A stretch of DNA of 64,000 nt from JBBSNV01 sp964458605. GTDB taxonomy: Bacteria > Pseudomonadota > Alphaproteobacteria > Reyranellales > JAQSWP01. Location: contig CAYWLS010000001.1 of assembly GCA_964458605.1 (NCBI GenBank), positions 434,001 to 498,000 on the forward strand. The letters are read 5' to 3'. Below, piece by piece: positions 44,036 through 52,030 of this stretch. The position numbers were made by a program, and so were the translations under genes. Every line of letters begins with the position of its first letter. Within the stretch, counting starts at the first letter, position 1. The notes under the pieces were generated by a model. That model ran no database searches, was not told the origin of the DNA, and saw only the letters and a program-made list of their open reading frames with translations.

Positions 44036-44830
44036 ATGGACGACAACGCAGTTGAAGCGCTGGCCGAACGGCTGGCCAAGGCGCGGCTGGAGCGCAAGCG
44101 GGTGGATTTCCTGGGTGGCGTGCAGCCGCCGCAGAACGAGCGCGATGCCTATCGCGTGCAGTTCGCCCTGCACAGGCGCCTGACCGCCGGCGGTCGCGAT
44201 GCCATGGCGGGCTGGAAGGTAGCGGTGGCAGTGCCGACGCAGTACCAGCCGCTGGGCCTGGGCGGTCCGGCCCTGGCCGGCGTACTGAAGAGTGCGCTGG
44301 TCAAAAGCCCCGCCAGTTTCGCCGCCGGCTATCCGCTGAAGGCCGGCGTCGAATGCGAGGTGGCGGTGCGCATGGCGATCGATGCGCCGCGCAGCGCCGG
44401 TCCCTACACCGCCGCCAATATCGTGCCGCTGATCGGCGCCGTGATGCCGGCCATGGAGGTGGTCGACAACCGCTATGCCAACCTGCCCGACATGAAGGGG
44501 CCGGCGCGCATCGCCGACGATTTCCTGCAAGCCGCCTGCGTGCTGGGCAAGGAAGTCACGGATTTCCGCAGCGTCGATTTCATGATGATGCAGGGCCGCA
44601 CCACCTTCGACGGCAAGGAGCTGGGCGCCGGCCCTGGCAGCAACGTCATGGGCAGCCCGCTGATCTCGCTGGCCTGGCTGGCCAACAAGCTGATCGAACT
44701 CGGCACCGGCCTGAAAGCCGGCGACATCGTCATGACCGGCTCCGTGCACGCTCCGCAATTCCTGCCTGGTCCGGGCACCGCGGTGGCAGGCTGGGACGCG
44801 CTGGGCCAGGTAGAGGCCCGCTTCGCCTGA
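44036..44830 (+). CDS. 2-keto-4-pentenoate hydratase-like protein (FAH superfamily)
   Basis: 264 residues. The motif ECEVAVRMAIDAP (about 105-117) carries the metal-binding glutamates of hydratases such as MhpD. VMPAMEVVDNRYANLP and GPGSNVMGSPLISLAWLANKL follow in the family order. MhpD-type enzymes add water to 2-hydroxypenta-2,4-dienoate in meta-cleavage pathways. It is the last gene of a two-gene unit with the PaaG-like isomerase. A hairpin lies just after its stop. Confidence 0.88.
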   Translation: MDDNAVEALAERLAKARLERKRVDFLGGVQPPQNERDAYRVQFALHRRLTAGGRDAMAGWKVAVAVPTQYQPLGLGGPALAGVLKSALVKSPASFAAGYPLKAGVECEVAVRMAIDAPRSAGPYTAANIVPLIGAVMPAMEVVDNRYANLPDMKGPARIADDFLQAACVLGKEVTDFRSVDFMMMQGRTTFDGKELGAGPGSNVMGSPLISLAWLANKLIELGTGLKAGDIVMTGSVHAPQFLPGPGTAVAGWDALGQVEARFA

Positions 44831-44831
44831 T

Positions 44832-44866
44832 TATTCCCCAGCGGGCCAAAAATATGCCGGGGAATA
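44832..44866. other. Inverted repeat after the hydratase gene
   Basis: An 8-bp perfect stem (TATTCCCC / GGGGAATA), extended by GC/GC after a mismatch, has a loop of about 15 bases and begins 2 bases after the stop codon at 44830. It has no T-run, so it is a weak terminator or an mRNA-end stabiliser rather than a classical terminator. Confidence 0.5.
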
Positions 44867-44923
44867 GGCTATGGCCGTTGCTGTTCCTGCTGTCGTTCGA
44901 CACCGACATCAGGAGGACGTGCG

Positions 44924-45307
44924 ATGAAAAAGTTGTTCGGCGCGGCGCTGATCGCCGCGGTTCTCGCCGCCGGCGCGGCGCTGGCGCAATCGGCACCGAC
45001 CAAGACCGGGGACAGCGCCAAGGGCAAGGTGCTGACCGATGCCAAGGGCATGACGCTCTACACCTTCGACAAGGACAGCGGCGGCAAATCGGCCTGCAAC
45101 GGGCCCTGCGCCACCAACTGGCCGCCGCTGATGGCCCCGGCCGACGCCAAGCCCGGCAACGGCTATACCGTCGTCAAGCGCGACGACGGCTCGATGCAAT
45201 GGGCCTACAAGGGCAAGCCGCTCTATGCGTGGAGCAAGGATCAGAAGCCGGGCGACATCACCGGCGACGGATTCCTCAACGGCGCCTGGCACGTGGCGCA
45301 GCCGTAA
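44924..45307 (+). CDS. Small secreted protein of the COG4315 (secreted lipoprotein-like repeat) family
   Basis: 127 residues. Signal peptide at 1-21 (MKKLFGAALIAAVLAAGAALA-Q) with no lipobox. Two family repeats follow: LTDAKGMTLYTFDKDS with SACNGPCATNWPPL, and MQWAYKGKPLYAWSKD, then ITGDGFLNGAWHVA. The Cys pair in ACNGPC may form a disulfide. Function in the periplasm is unknown; the family is widespread beside redox and stress genes. The AGGAGG site precedes the ATG. A REP-like palindrome begins 7 bases after the stop. Confidence 0.85.
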   Translation: MKKLFGAALIAAVLAAGAALAQSAPTKTGDSAKGKVLTDAKGMTLYTFDKDSGGKSACNGPCATNWPPLMAPADAKPGNGYTVVKRDDGSMQWAYKGKPLYAWSKDQKPGDITGDGFLNGAWHVAQP

Positions 45308-45314
45308 TCGCTTC

Positions 45315-45416
45315 CGTCGTCCTGAACGTAAGCGAAGGATCTTGTCGCAGCGTGTGAAGCTCCTCGATACGAGCGTTCGCGCTGCAGCAAGGTCCTTCGC
45401 TGCGCTCGGGACGACG
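45315..45416. repeat. REP-like palindromic element, family 1, copy B (about 100 bp)
   Basis: The left arm (45315-45344) begins CGTCGTCCTGAACGTAAGCG and the inverted right arm (45388-45416) ends GCGCTCGGGACGACG. The arms match in about 25 of 30 positions. The centre holds a variable linker. It fits exactly between the stop of the secreted-protein gene (45307) and the stop of the VOC gene (45418), two converging genes. Confidence 0.88.
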
Positions 45417-45417
45417 A

Positions 45418-45789
45418 TCAAGCGCCGCTGTGGAAGTTCAGCTCCAGCATGATCCCGTCGGGATCGTGGATGAAGACTTGCTTGAGCGGTCGCGCCGGTA
45501 CCTGGCGCAGTTCGTATCGGATGTTGTCGGCTTTCAGCTTGGCGACGGTGGCATCCAGGCCCTGGCACGAGAAGGCGACATGGTCGATGGCGCCGGCACC
45601 TTGCGCCTGACGTCCGCTTTCCGACACCAGGTGCAGTACCGGCTTGTCGCCGGCGTACAGCCAGGCGCCGGGAAAATTGAAGGGGGGCCGGTCGCCGACC
45701 TTGAGACCGACATAGGCTTCGTAGAAGCTGACCGTGCGTTGGAGGTCCTTGCAGAACACGTTGTAGTGGTCGAGCGATAGTGCCGTCAT
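45418..45789 (-). CDS. VOC family protein (glyoxalase/fosfomycin-resistance-like)
   Basis: 123 residues of two VOC modules. Likely metal ligands are His in LDHYNVFCKDLQRT, His in PVLHLVSESG, His in IDHVAFSCQGLD and Glu near the end in IMLELNFHSG. Substrate unknown; the His/His/Glu set is that of active metal-dependent VOC enzymes. It stands alone downstream of the IclR gene, and its stop abuts a REP-like element. Confidence 0.87.
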   Translation of the reverse strand: MTALSLDHYNVFCKDLQRTVSFYEAYVGLKVGDRPPFNFPGAWLYAGDKPVLHLVSESGRQAQGAGAIDHVAFSCQGLDATVAKLKADNIRYELRQVPARPLKQVFIHDPDGIMLELNFHSGA

Positions 45790-45895
45790 GACTGCCTCCG
45801 CGCCATGCCGGGCAGCCTAACAAAACGGGCACGGCCTCGCCAGCCGCGCCCGTCGCTTTCCGCGCCGTCGAATGGAGGTCCGGAGTAATCCGCTG

Positions 45896-46801
45896 TCAGA
45901 TCTTGCGCAGCCGGCGTACCCCGTCCTGGGTAGGACGCTTGGCCAGGCCTAGCTGCACGTCGCGCGCCAGCTGCACCAGGCGCGGGCCGATATCGCGCTC
46001 CAGCCGCTCGCGGCTCAGCGAGAAGGACGGCCCGGCGCAGTTCAACGCATAGAGCGCCGAGCCGTCCGGACCGCGCAACGGCACGCCGACCGCGTTGATT
46101 TCCGGCAGCCACTCGCCGACCGACATGCAGAAGCCGCGCTGCGCGATCTCGCGCTCGGCCCGCTCGATGCCGGCCTTGACCTTGGTCCAGTCGTCGCGCC
46201 AGCGCTTGCGCAGCGTGTCGAGCAGCACGGTGCGCTCGCGTTCGGGCAGCGCGGCGATATAGGCGCGGCCCAGAGTGGTGTTGGGCACCGGCACGCGCGA
46301 GCCGACATCCAGGGTCAGCGCCACGGTGGCCTGGCCGCGGCAGCATTCCAGATAGATCATCGACAGCCGGTCGCGTCCGGCCAGCGCCACCGAGGCGTTG
46401 GAATAGTTGGCCAGCGCCTGCAGATGCGGCCGCGCCACCTGGCGGATGTCGAGATTGGACAGCGCGGCATAGCCCAAGGCCAGCACCGAGGCTCCCAGTT
46501 CGTATTTGCGGAAGCGGCGCGCATAGTTCAGGTAGCCGAGCTGGGTCAGGGTATGGGTCAGACGGGCCACCGTCGGCTTGGGCAGCGCGGTGCGGGCGGC
46601 GATCTCCTGGTTGCCCAGCATGCCGTCGCCGGCGTGGAAGGCGCGCAGGATGTCCAGGCCGCGGGCCAGTGCGGTGACGAACTGGCGGTCCTTGCTGCCG
46701 TCGAGCTGGAAGGCGACCGAACCGGAGGATTCGCTGCCCCGGGCGGCGCCGGCCCGCGGCGCGGCATCGGCGCGCAGGGCAGTCACGTTGGTCTCGGACA
46801 T
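45896..46801 (-). CDS. IclR family transcriptional regulator
   Basis: 301 residues from the ATG at 46801, which has a strong GGAGGC site. An N-terminal winged HTH (about 45-105: ALARGLDILRAF, EIAARTALPKPTVARL) is followed by the IclR effector domain, with LNCAGPSFSLSRERLERDIG near the end. It is longer than average at the N-terminus by about 35 Ala/Arg/Gly-rich residues. IclR proteins control catabolic genes and bind small organic acids. It is divergent from the histone-deacetylase-like gene; its target may be itself or genes elsewhere. Confidence 0.92.
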   Translation of the reverse strand: MSETNVTALRADAAPRAGAARGSESSGSVAFQLDGSKDRQFVTALARGLDILRAFHAGDGMLGNQEIAARTALPKPTVARLTHTLTQLGYLNYARRFRKYELGASVLALGYAALSNLDIRQVARPHLQALANYSNASVALAGRDRLSMIYLECCRGQATVALTLDVGSRVPVPNTTLGRAYIAALPERERTVLLDTLRKRWRDDWTKVKAGIERAEREIAQRGFCMSVGEWLPEINAVGVPLRGPDGSALYALNCAGPSFSLSRERLERDIGPRLVQLARDVQLGLAKRPTQDGVRRLRKI

Positions 46802-46945
46802 AGTTGCCTCCAAATGAACGGTCATTTATATGATTGAGGCGCACTCTGCCCGACCGTTCCAGGCCCGTCAATATTGCAAAACAGGCTTCTGCCGAGCGGA
46901 ATCCGTGTCGCTAAAATGTTGAAACAAAACGGTTAGTTTTCGGAC

Positions 46946-46975
46946 AGGTCGAAAACCCGCACGGGTGTTCGACCT
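46946..46975. promoter_or_regulatory. 30-bp near-perfect dyad upstream of the histone-deacetylase-like gene
   Basis: Fourteen of 15 pairs match (arms AGGTCGAAAACCCGC and ACGGGTGTTCGACCT). It lies about 48 bases before the ATG at 47024, with no T-run. It is likely an operator, or a hairpin in the leader. The IclR regulator encoded on the other side is one candidate to bind it, but that is only a guess. Confidence 0.5.
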
Positions 46976-47023
46976 TGGCCAAAGCCTTCGCTTTTGCAAT
47001 GCGTTAAGCTCATTCTCCCCATC

Positions 47024-47950
47024 ATGAGTACACTGCTTTTTTCTCACAGCGCCTGCCTCAAGCATGAGACAGGCTCGTTCCACCCCGAGAGTCCGGATCG
47101 GCTGCGCGCGGTGCTGGCGGCCCTGGAGCGGGAGGAATTCGCATATCTCGAGCGACGCGAGGCGCCCCGCGCCACGGTCGAGCAGCTGAGCCGGGCGCAC
47201 TCTGCGTCCTATGTGATGGACATGCTGCGCGCCATTCCGGCCGAGGGCATGCGCCAGATCGATGCCGACACGGTGATGTCGGAGGGATCGGGCGAGGCGG
47301 CCTTGCGCGCCGCTGGGGCGGTGGTTGCCGCGGTCGACGCGGTCGTCAAGGGCGAGGCGCGCAATGCCTTCTGCGCGGTGCGTCCGCCCGGCCATCACGC
47401 CGAGCCGGCCCAGGCGATGGGCTTCTGCCTGTTCAACAACGTCGCCGTCGGCGCCTATCACGCGCGCGCCGCCCACGGGCTCGGGCGCATCGCCATCGTC
47501 GATTTCGACGTGCACCACGGCAATGGCAGCGAGACCCTGGCCAAGGCGGACGCCGATCTGTTCTACGCTTCCACGCACCAGGCGCCGCTCTATCCCGGCA
47601 CCGGCATGGACAACGATCCGGCCCATCCCAACGTGGTCAACGCTTCCATGCCGCCCGGCGCGGGCTCGGCCGAATTCCGCGCCGACATGGAGCGCAACGT
47701 GCTGCCGGCGCTGGAACGGTTCGCGCCGGAATTCGTGTTCGTCTCGGCCGGCTTCGACGCCCATCGCGACGATCCGCTGGCCGAGATCAACCTGGTCGAG
47801 GACGACTATCGCTGGGCCACCGAGAAGCTGATGGACGCGGCGGCGCGGCATTGCCGCGGCCGGCTGGTCTCGACCCTGGAAGGCGGCTACGACCTCAATG
47901 CGCTGGGCCGTTCCGCGGCCGCCCATGTGCGGTCGCTGATGTCGCATTGA
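47024..47950 (+). CDS. Histone deacetylase-superfamily hydrolase (acetylpolyamine amidohydrolase-like)
   Basis: 308 residues. All zinc-site motifs are present: VRPPGHHAEPAQAMGFC (the paired His), VDFDVHHGNGS (Asp and His ligands) and VSAGFDAH (Asp). In bacteria such enzymes remove acetyl groups from acetylated polyamines or other amides, with no histones. The ATG at 47024 matches the family start (LLFSHSACLKHETG). It is followed by xseB after 48 bases, an arrangement common in alphaproteobacteria. Confidence 0.93.
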   Translation: MSTLLFSHSACLKHETGSFHPESPDRLRAVLAALEREEFAYLERREAPRATVEQLSRAHSASYVMDMLRAIPAEGMRQIDADTVMSEGSGEAALRAAGAVVAAVDAVVKGEARNAFCAVRPPGHHAEPAQAMGFCLFNNVAVGAYHARAAHGLGRIAIVDFDVHHGNGSETLAKADADLFYASTHQAPLYPGTGMDNDPAHPNVVNASMPPGAGSAEFRADMERNVLPALERFAPEFVFVSAGFDAHRDDPLAEINLVEDDYRWATEKLMDAAARHCRGRLVSTLEGGYDLNALGRSAAAHVRSLMSH

Positions 47951-47998
47951 GCTTGGCTAGACGGGGTGGTGCGCCTACATTGCCGGCCGAGGTGAACC

Positions 47999-48253
47999 AT
48001 GGCCGAAAAGACCAAGACCGATAAGGAAATCGAGGCATTGTCCTTCGAGGACGCGCTGAAAGAGCTGGAAGGGATCGTCCAGCAGCTCGAGCGCGGCCAG
48101 GTCAGGCTGGACGAGGCGATCGCCATCTACGAGCGCGGTGTCGGCCTGAAGCGACATTGCGAGAAGAAGCTGGCGGAAGCCAAGGCCAAGGTCGAGAAGA
48201 TCACCCTTTCCGCCGACGGCACGGTCGGCGCCGAGCCGGCCGGCCTCGACTAG
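47999..48253 (+). CDS. xseB: Exonuclease VII small subunit
   Basis: 84 residues, typical for XseB (about 80). LSFEDALKELEGIVQQLERG is the diagnostic helix and LDEAIAIYERGVGLKRHC the second. It joins XseA (not in this window) to degrade single-stranded DNA. It is 12 bases upstream of ispA and part of the xseB-ispA-dxs housekeeping block. Confidence 0.95.
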   Translation: MAEKTKTDKEIEALSFEDALKELEGIVQQLERGQVRLDEAIAIYERGVGLKRHCEKKLAEAKAKVEKITLSADGTVGAEPAGLD

Positions 48254-48265
48254 TATCCGGTCGTC

Positions 48266-49156
48266 GTGTCGCAGGAATTCGTCACCGTCCTTGCCGAGGT
48301 CGCACGCGATGTCGATGCGGCCATGGACCGGCTGTTGCCGGGCGGACCGGAACCCGAACTGAAGCTGTTCCAGGCCATGCGCTACGCGGCGCTGTCCGGA
48401 GGCAAGCGACTGCGCCCGTTCTTCGTCGTGGCCAGCGCCCAGCTCTTCAACGTGGCGCGGTCGAGCGCGCTGCGCGCTGCCGCGGCCGTCGAGTTCGTGC
48501 ATGCCTATTCGCTGGTGCATGACGATCTGCCGGCGATGGACGACGACGATCTGCGCCGCGGCCAGCCCACCGTGCACCGCCAGTTCGACGAGGCGACCGC
48601 CATCCTGGTCGGCGACGCGCTGCAGGCGCTGGCCTTCGAGGTGCTGGCCGATCCCGCCACGCACGGCGACCCGGCGGTGCGCGTCGAACTGATGCGCAGC
48701 CTGGCCGCCGCGGCCGGCGCCCACGGCATGGTGGGCGGGCAGATGCTGGATCTGATGGCGGCGGATGAAAGTTACGGCATCGGTCAGATCACGCGCATGC
48801 AGCGTCTGAAGACCGGCGAGATGATCGCCTTCGCCTGTACCGCCGGTGCGATTCTGGGCAAGGCCGCCGAACCGCTGCGCCATGCGCTGCACGCCTATGC
48901 CCACGACCTGGGGCTGGCGTTCCAGATCGCCGACGATCTGATCGACGCCACGGGCTCTGCCGAGGAGGCCGGCAAGGCGGTGGGCAAGGACAGGGGGCGC
49001 GGCAAAGCGACCTTTGTGGATATCCTAGGCGTCGAGCGGGCCCAGGCGCAGGCCGAACTGCTTGCCCAGCAGGCCGCCAAACACCTTGATTTATTTGCCG
49101 AAAGGGCGGATTTACTGCGCCAAGCCGCGCGTTTCGTGGTGGACCGGCGACGCTAG
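48266..49156 (+). CDS. ispA: Farnesyl diphosphate synthase (polyprenyl synthetase)
   Basis: 296 residues from a GTG at 48266. The first Asp-rich motif is in VHDDLPAMDDDDLRRG (about 90-105) and the second is in FQIADDLID (about 225). These bind magnesium and the diphosphates of IPP and DMAPP/GPP. It makes C15 farnesyl diphosphate for quinones, hopanoids and undecaprenyl phosphate. It lies between xseB and dxs, so isoprenoid chain formation and precursor synthesis are linked. Confidence 0.95.
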   Translation: MSQEFVTVLAEVARDVDAAMDRLLPGGPEPELKLFQAMRYAALSGGKRLRPFFVVASAQLFNVARSSALRAAAAVEFVHAYSLVHDDLPAMDDDDLRRGQPTVHRQFDEATAILVGDALQALAFEVLADPATHGDPAVRVELMRSLAAAAGAHGMVGGQMLDLMAADESYGIGQITRMQRLKTGEMIAFACTAGAILGKAAEPLRHALHAYAHDLGLAFQIADDLIDATGSAEEAGKAVGKDRGRGKATFVDILGVERAQAQAELLAQQAAKHLDLFAERADLLRQAARFVVDRRR

Positions 49157-49249
49157 CCTCAAAGACCCGCGACATCGGCGCCTGCCCTTAACGCCTTGAT
49201 CTTGATCAATTCTGCGCCGACAGTCTGACGGGGTTTCCGGGTAAGTATC

Positions 49250-51187
49250 GTGGCAAATACCGACAGCAAATCCACCAGCGCGACGCCGCTGCTTGACCAG
49301 GTCAAGACGCCGGCCGATCTGCGCGCCTTGCCGGTCGACCAGCTCAAGCAATTGGCCGACGAACTGCGCGCCGAGACGATTTCGGCGGTCTCCGTGACCG
49401 GCGGCCATCTGGGCGCCGGTCTGGGCGTGGTCGAACTCACCGTGGCGCTGCACTACGTGTTCAACACGCCCGAGGATCGGCTGATCTGGGATGTCGGCCA
49501 CCAGGCCTATCCGCACAAGATCGTGACCGGCCGGCGCAGCCGCATCCGTACCTTGCGCCAGGGTGGTGGCCTGTCGGGCTTCACCCGCCGCAGCGAGAGC
49601 GAATACGACCCGTTCGGCGCGGCCCATTCCTCGACCTCGATTTCGGCGGCGCTCGGCATGGCGGTGGCCCGCGACCTGGAAGGCTCGCCGCGCAACGTCG
49701 TTGCGGTGATCGGCGACGGCGCCATGAGCGCCGGCATGGCCTATGAGGCGATGAACAATGCCGGCCATCTGAAATCGCGGCTGATCGTGGTGCTGAACGA
49801 CAACGACATGTCGATCGCGCCGCCGGTCGGCGCGATGAGCGCCTATCTGTCGCGGCTGATCTCCTCGCGGCCCTATCTGTCGTTGCGCCAGATCGGCAAG
49901 CAGATGGCGCGCATCTTCCCCAAGTCGCTGGAGCGGGCAGCCAAGCGCGCCGAGGAATACGCCCGCGGCATGGTGACCGGCGGCACCCTGTTCGAGGAGC
50001 TGGGCTTCTATTACGTCGGCCCGATCGACGGCCACAATCTGGATCACCTGCTGCCGGTGCTGAAGAACGCCCGCGATGCCAAGGTCGACCGGCCGATCCT
50101 GATCCACGCCGTGACGCGCAAGGGCAAGGGCTATCCGCCGGCCGAAGCCAGCGCCGACAAGTATCATGGCGTCGCCAAGTTCGACGTCATCACCGGCACC
50201 CAGGTCAAGAGCGCATCCAACGCGCCGCAATATACCGGCGTGTTCGCCAAGGCGCTGATCGCCGAGGCGGAGGCCGACAGCCGCATCGTCGCCATCACTG
50301 CGGCGATGCCCAGCGGCACCGGTCTGGACAGATTCGCCGAGCGGTTTCCCGAGCGCAGCTTCGATGTCGGCATCGCCGAGCAGCATGCCGTCACCTTCGC
50401 CGCCGGCCTGGCCAGCGAGGGCTTCAAGCCGTTCGCCGCGATCTATTCGACCTTCCTGCAGCGTGGCTACGATCAGGTCGTGCACGACGTGGCGATCCAG
50501 CGCCTGCCGGTGCGCTTCGCCATCGATCGCGCCGGATTGGTCGGCGCGGACGGCGCCACCCATGCCGGCGCCTACGACATCGCCTATCTGGGCTGCCTGC
50601 CCGATTTCGTGCTGATGGCCCCGGCCGACGAGGCCGAATTGGTGCACATGGTGGCGACCGCGGCTTCTATCGATGACCGGCCCTCGGCCTTCCGCTATCC
50701 GCGCGGCGAGGGCGTGGGCGTGGAACTGCCCGCCCACGGCGAAGTGCTGCCGATCGGCAAGGGGCGCATTCTGCGCGAGGGCAGCAAGGTTGCGCTGCTG
50801 AGCTACGGGACGCGGCTGCAGGAATGCCTGAAGGCGGCAGACGAACTGGCCCGGCGCGGCCTTTCCACTACCGTGGCCGACGCCCGTTTTGCCAAGCCGC
50901 TCGACCAGGCGCTGGTGCGCCAGCTTGCCGCCCATCACGAGGTGCTGATTACCGTCGAGGAAGGGGCGATCGGCGGCTTCGCCACCCAGGTGCTGCAGTT
51001 CCTGGCCGGCGCCGGCCTGCTGGACAGCGGCCTGAAGGTCCGCCCCATGACCCTGCCCGACCGCTTCATCGAGCAGGACAGTCCGGGGGCGCAATACGAC
51101 GATGCCGGGCTCAACGCCCGCCATATCGTCGACCAGGCCCTGCGCGCCTTGGGCCAGGCCGCCGCCAGCCGGCCGGCGCGGGCCTAG
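49250..51187 (+). CDS. dxs: 1-deoxy-D-xylulose-5-phosphate synthase
   Basis: 645 residues from a GTG at 49250. Thiamine diphosphate motif GDGAMSAGMAYEAMNNAG (about 158-175), WDVGHQAYPHKI with the active His, and the C-terminal transketolase domain (about 485-625). It condenses pyruvate and glyceraldehyde 3-phosphate to DXP, the first step of the MEP isoprenoid pathway, and also feeds thiamine and pyridoxal synthesis in this organism class. The gap after ispA is 93 bases; the gene is followed by a PAP2 gene rather than directly by tlyA. Confidence 0.96.
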   Translation: MANTDSKSTSATPLLDQVKTPADLRALPVDQLKQLADELRAETISAVSVTGGHLGAGLGVVELTVALHYVFNTPEDRLIWDVGHQAYPHKIVTGRRSRIRTLRQGGGLSGFTRRSESEYDPFGAAHSSTSISAALGMAVARDLEGSPRNVVAVIGDGAMSAGMAYEAMNNAGHLKSRLIVVLNDNDMSIAPPVGAMSAYLSRLISSRPYLSLRQIGKQMARIFPKSLERAAKRAEEYARGMVTGGTLFEELGFYYVGPIDGHNLDHLLPVLKNARDAKVDRPILIHAVTRKGKGYPPAEASADKYHGVAKFDVITGTQVKSASNAPQYTGVFAKALIAEAEADSRIVAITAAMPSGTGLDRFAERFPERSFDVGIAEQHAVTFAAGLASEGFKPFAAIYSTFLQRGYDQVVHDVAIQRLPVRFAIDRAGLVGADGATHAGAYDIAYLGCLPDFVLMAPADEAELVHMVATAASIDDRPSAFRYPRGEGVGVELPAHGEVLPIGKGRILREGSKVALLSYGTRLQECLKAADELARRGLSTTVADARFAKPLDQALVRQLAAHHEVLITVEEGAIGGFATQVLQFLAGAGLLDSGLKVRPMTLPDRFIEQDSPGAQYDDAGLNARHIVDQALRALGQAAASRPARA

Positions 51188-51233
51188 GCGCAGGCGGATT
51201 GCGGCGAGCACCCATCGGGGCGATGATACAGTT

Positions 51234-51884
51234 ATGAGCCTGGCCCTGCCGCCCCTGGACCGCCGTCGCCGTCTGATCGGTATCGTGTTCATCGGCGCCT
51301 TCATCGCCATCCTGTACCAGATGCCGCTGCAGATACATCTGTTCGAGCCGCATTGGCTGCAGGCCACCGCCATCGACCGGGCCATTCCGCTTACCCAGTG
51401 GACCATCTGGTTCTACTGCTCGTACTACATCTTCCTCTTCGTGCCCTTCGTGGTGTGTCGCGACGACGCGCGCGTGGCGCGGGTCATGTACATGCTGATG
51501 GCGGCCGCGATCATCGCCTGCGTCATCTTCCTGCTGTGGCCGACCCGCGCCGAGAGCCAGAAAGTGTCCTACGACGGCTTGACCGGCCTGCTGTGGAATT
51601 TCGTCCAGGCGGTCGACCGGCCGGGCAACTACTTTCCCTCGCTGCATGTCGCCAATGCCTGCATCGTGGCGCGCGCTTTGGTGCGCGAAGGCCGGGTGTG
51701 GCGCTGGCTGGCGCCGCTCTGGGCCTTCGCCATCATCGTCTCGACCGTCACCACCAAGCAGCATTTCTTCATCGACGTGCCGGCCGGCATTGCCTTGGGC
51801 TGGTTCTGCGTCAAGCTGGTGCGCAAGACGGTGGTGATCGATTCGCGGCGCTGGCCGCTGTTCTATCGCCAGGAGCAAGAATAG
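51234..51884 (+). CDS. PAP2-superfamily membrane phosphatase
   Basis: 216 residues, with about five to six membrane helices (start at 51234). The PAP2 motifs are seen as PSLHVANACIVA (motif 2, SLH) and TTKQHFFIDVPAGIALG (motif 3 with H and D, although Ser-Arg of the usual SR is replaced). It probably removes phosphate from a lipid phosphate or undecaprenyl pyrophosphate at the periplasmic face. It starts 46 bases after dxs; this places it in the isoprenoid operon, which would fit a role in recycling polyprenyl diphosphate. That link is inference. Confidence 0.85.
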   Translation: MSLALPPLDRRRRLIGIVFIGAFIAILYQMPLQIHLFEPHWLQATAIDRAIPLTQWTIWFYCSYYIFLFVPFVVCRDDARVARVMYMLMAAAIIACVIFLLWPTRAESQKVSYDGLTGLLWNFVQAVDRPGNYFPSLHVANACIVARALVREGRVWRWLAPLWAFAIIVSTVTTKQHFFIDVPAGIALGWFCVKLVRKTVVIDSRRWPLFYRQEQE

Positions 51885-52030
51885 GACGGCTGGTTGCCCC
51901 TGCGGGCAATTGCGCTGTCGCGACCGGCGCGTGCCCGGCAATTTTCCTGCGTCGCTGTGCGCAGACAATTCGACGCTTAACTTTGTTCGCCGGAAGCGCC
52001 ATCGTGCGCGCCCTTTGTTTCGGTCCTCCC

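Noticed and set aside
49112..51406. A 764-residue minus-strand frame opposite dxs
   Set aside because: Shadow of dxs; no recognisable motif and typical antisense composition.
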